The notes under the pieces: generated by a model
What the model saw: the letters and a program-made list of their open reading frames with translations, nothing else
Database searches by the model: none
What the model was told of the DNA's origin: nothing
Shown: positions 62,364 through 64,000 of the stretch, in pieces
How the letters are laid out: each line of letters starts with the position of its first letter
How positions within the stretch are numbered: position 1 is the stretch's first letter
DNA from: Apostichopus japonicus
Taxonomy: Eukaryota > Echinodermata > Holothuroidea > Aspidochirotida > Stichopodidae
Direction: 5' to 3'
DNA: 64,000 bases
NCBI RefSeq assembly: GCF_037975245.1
Contig: NC_092577.1
Coordinates: 36,634,898-36,698,897 of the forward strand
Program-made: the position numbers and the translations under genes

Positions 62364-63417
62364 TAGACACCACCATCGATCCCAGAAAATACACACACAG
62401 CTTGCTACCGTCGGTAATTAGACACTTGTGTACATTCAATACATACAGTTATGGTCAATACCCACAACACAGTGCACATATCAGCGGTGGACATCTCAGG
62501 TCTAGATAAAAGATAACAAGGTACCACGTTTCATTACTGTCTGCATTTTGTAGCGACAAGAAGAAAGCTTCACTTGCAAGCAACGGAAAGTTAACTTTTT
62601 TTCAGAGCGCGACACGCTGTTTGGGACGAGTCTTCAATGCATGAGTGGATGACCTTGATTGAGTAAAGAATATTATCCTTTGTTTAACTGCAAATATAAA
62701 AGTACAATAAGAAATGTATAGAAAGAATCATTTGTGGATTTTTCTTCATTCTTTTCATTGCAAAGAAACAAATAACAGTTTTAAGCTGATATAAGTAAGT
62801 TAACACAATAGCAGTTGCTATACTTGATAGTGATGTATTGACACACCATCTTTCCATATTTAACATCGTTGTTCGACTTCATTTGAAAAACACCAGGACC
62901 GTAGCCTGGGTGAAGTCCCTAGAGGAAAGCGGCCCTGCCCCCCCCCCCCCCCACCAGCAGGCTTCAGCTTTGAAACCCTTGTTCCAACTTCATGTTTGGC
63001 TTTACGTTGCTAAGGTAAGATCATGAAAATTTACGAAAGTGCGACATATTAGAAACTCATCAACACAGGTCCCTCGACTGTACACAACGTACGTGCTAAA
63101 CAACCAATTATGGTGTACATTTGACATTTTGACAAATATTTGATTTAAGTAAAGCAAAATGCATTTAGTTGTGTTCGCAACTGCATGTTTGCCATGCATG
63201 GAAGCTTTAATATCAAACGTCAGATTAGAAAAAAATCAAAGTATCTTATGAACCTGTAAATTATAAGGACAGCATAGTAAATTAGCAACCAGAATTAATA
63301 ATGAGGACAAGACAAGAGTCCGGGAGAAGCAGATTTAATATATGATAAATAAATATTATATCTTAAAAAGATATCGTCATGGTATGGCATCTATAGACAC
63401 AGACAGTTACACACGTG
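62364..63417. other. Intergenic with a C-run element fragment
   Basis: A segment near 62897-62975 (ACCGTAGCCTGGG through a C homopolymer) resembles the GC-rich ends of the hAT-like elements elsewhere in the window. A minus-strand ATTAAA near 63332 could be the poly(A) signal of the exon at 63418-63540. Nothing else was recognised. Confidence 0.4.
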
Positions 63418-63540
63418 TCACTGGAGGTGTGCGTATCGAGCACGAAGTTTGGCCACAATTGACGGTAGCAGAGGATGTGTCTTGACGTCACTAGAATAGT
63501 CCATTACACGGTAGGGAATAAATTCCGTCTCATCTACATT
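63418..63540 (-). CDS. Terminal coding exon of an unidentified gene
   Basis: After a pyrimidine tract and TAACCAG acceptor (intron side above 63540), the minus strand encodes 40 residues and TGA: NVDETEFIPYRVMDYSSD, then VKTHPLLPSIVAKLRARYAH and LQ. The good acceptor, balanced composition and Arg/Leu-rich helix-like end look like a genuine C-terminus rather than chance. I do not recognise the family. Earlier exons should lie beyond 63541, mostly outside the window. The exon is short, so a fortuitous open frame remains possible. Confidence 0.5.
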   Translation of the reverse strand, partial: NVDETEFIPYRVMDYSSDVKTHPLLPSIVAKLRARYAHLQ

Positions 63541-64000
63541 CTGGTTATTTAAAAGAGGTGAAAAGAAAACTCATTGCAAACAAAATATGTAATATGGCAT
63601 TTATAAGTTGCGGAACATAGGTTACTACACCAAACGAGATTGCATCATGAGTCCGTATCCCATCAGGTTTTGAAAGAGACGGACTGAGCATTCATTGCTA
63701 CCGTCTCAGGGATCGAACAAACCGGGCGCGATTTTTTTCGTAGTACAGTAAGGGAAGAACATGAATTATTCATCTATATTGCACAATTAAACTAAAATGA
63801 ATAATGGATTTTTTAAACTGGATATGATGGAGAGCGTTATTCGCAGAACCGGAATGCTCCAGTGACTATGGACCTGCTCTGGTTACTGATTGGCATACAG
63901 TATTATGTATATACAGACATCAATGTAAAAGTACACAGTTCAGGGGGGAAACGACATGAAAGTATTGAATCAAGTTTATGTGTGTTATTACAGTCTACAT
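63541..64000. other. Probable intron upstream of the terminal exon
   Basis: If the exon at 63418-63540 is real, this is its preceding intron. No further exon was recognised before the window edge. Confidence 0.35.

Overview
This is AT-rich metazoan genomic DNA with split genes, GT-AG introns plus one U12-type AT-AC intron, and very dense tandem and interspersed repeats. The gene set (E2F1/2/3-type factor, ADAT2, SRP68, a bacterial-type amidase) and the retroelement remnants fit a marine invertebrate deuterostome such as an echinoderm. That placement is inference; nothing here fixes the species. No prokaryotic operon, CRISPR array or phage is present.

Layout. 1-2201 (minus): the last two coding exons of SRP68; no further SRP68 exon was found in the window. 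2202-9850: a decayed jockey-like LINE (minus, about 2846-7127), then three decayed partial copies of an ABCC-type ABC transporter exon embedded in a degenerate tandem repeat of about 70 bp. 9850-20067: gene-poor DNA with CTAGGC-rich sequence, a satellite of about 181 bp, an 11-bp minisatellite, a LINE tail fragment, a 31-bp array and a tRNA-derived SINE. 20068-32848 (minus): a complete 11-exon amidase-signature hydrolase of 512 residues, with three repeat arrays and a hAT-like MITE in its introns. 33168-45313 (plus): a complete six-exon ADAT2 of 188 residues, head-to-head with the amidase across 319 bp; its introns carry a TTAA-flanked MITE, an inverted pair of promoter-like repeats, a 3.7-kb 60-bp minisatellite and a 28-bp array. 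45345-47145: a 53-bp satellite just after the ADAT2 stop. 49021-57678 (minus): a complete eight-exon E2F gene of 397 residues, convergent with ADAT2, whose fifth intron has near-perfect U12 AT-AC signals. 57679-64000: E2F promoter region with E2F-like sites, a Penelope-like element remnant, TA microsatellites, a 33-bp palindrome and one unassigned terminal coding exon (63418-63540, minus).

The genes do not form a pathway. They are unrelated housekeeping or cell-cycle functions: signal recognition particle protein, amide hydrolysis, wobble inosine formation in tRNA, and G1/S transcription. All exon joins were derived by eye; reading phase is consistent through every junction and the summed coding lengths divide by three. 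I found no convincing new multi-gene system. The most interesting items are the U12 intron, the repeat families that scatter promoter-like or nuclear-receptor-like motifs, and the higher-order structure of the minisatellites.
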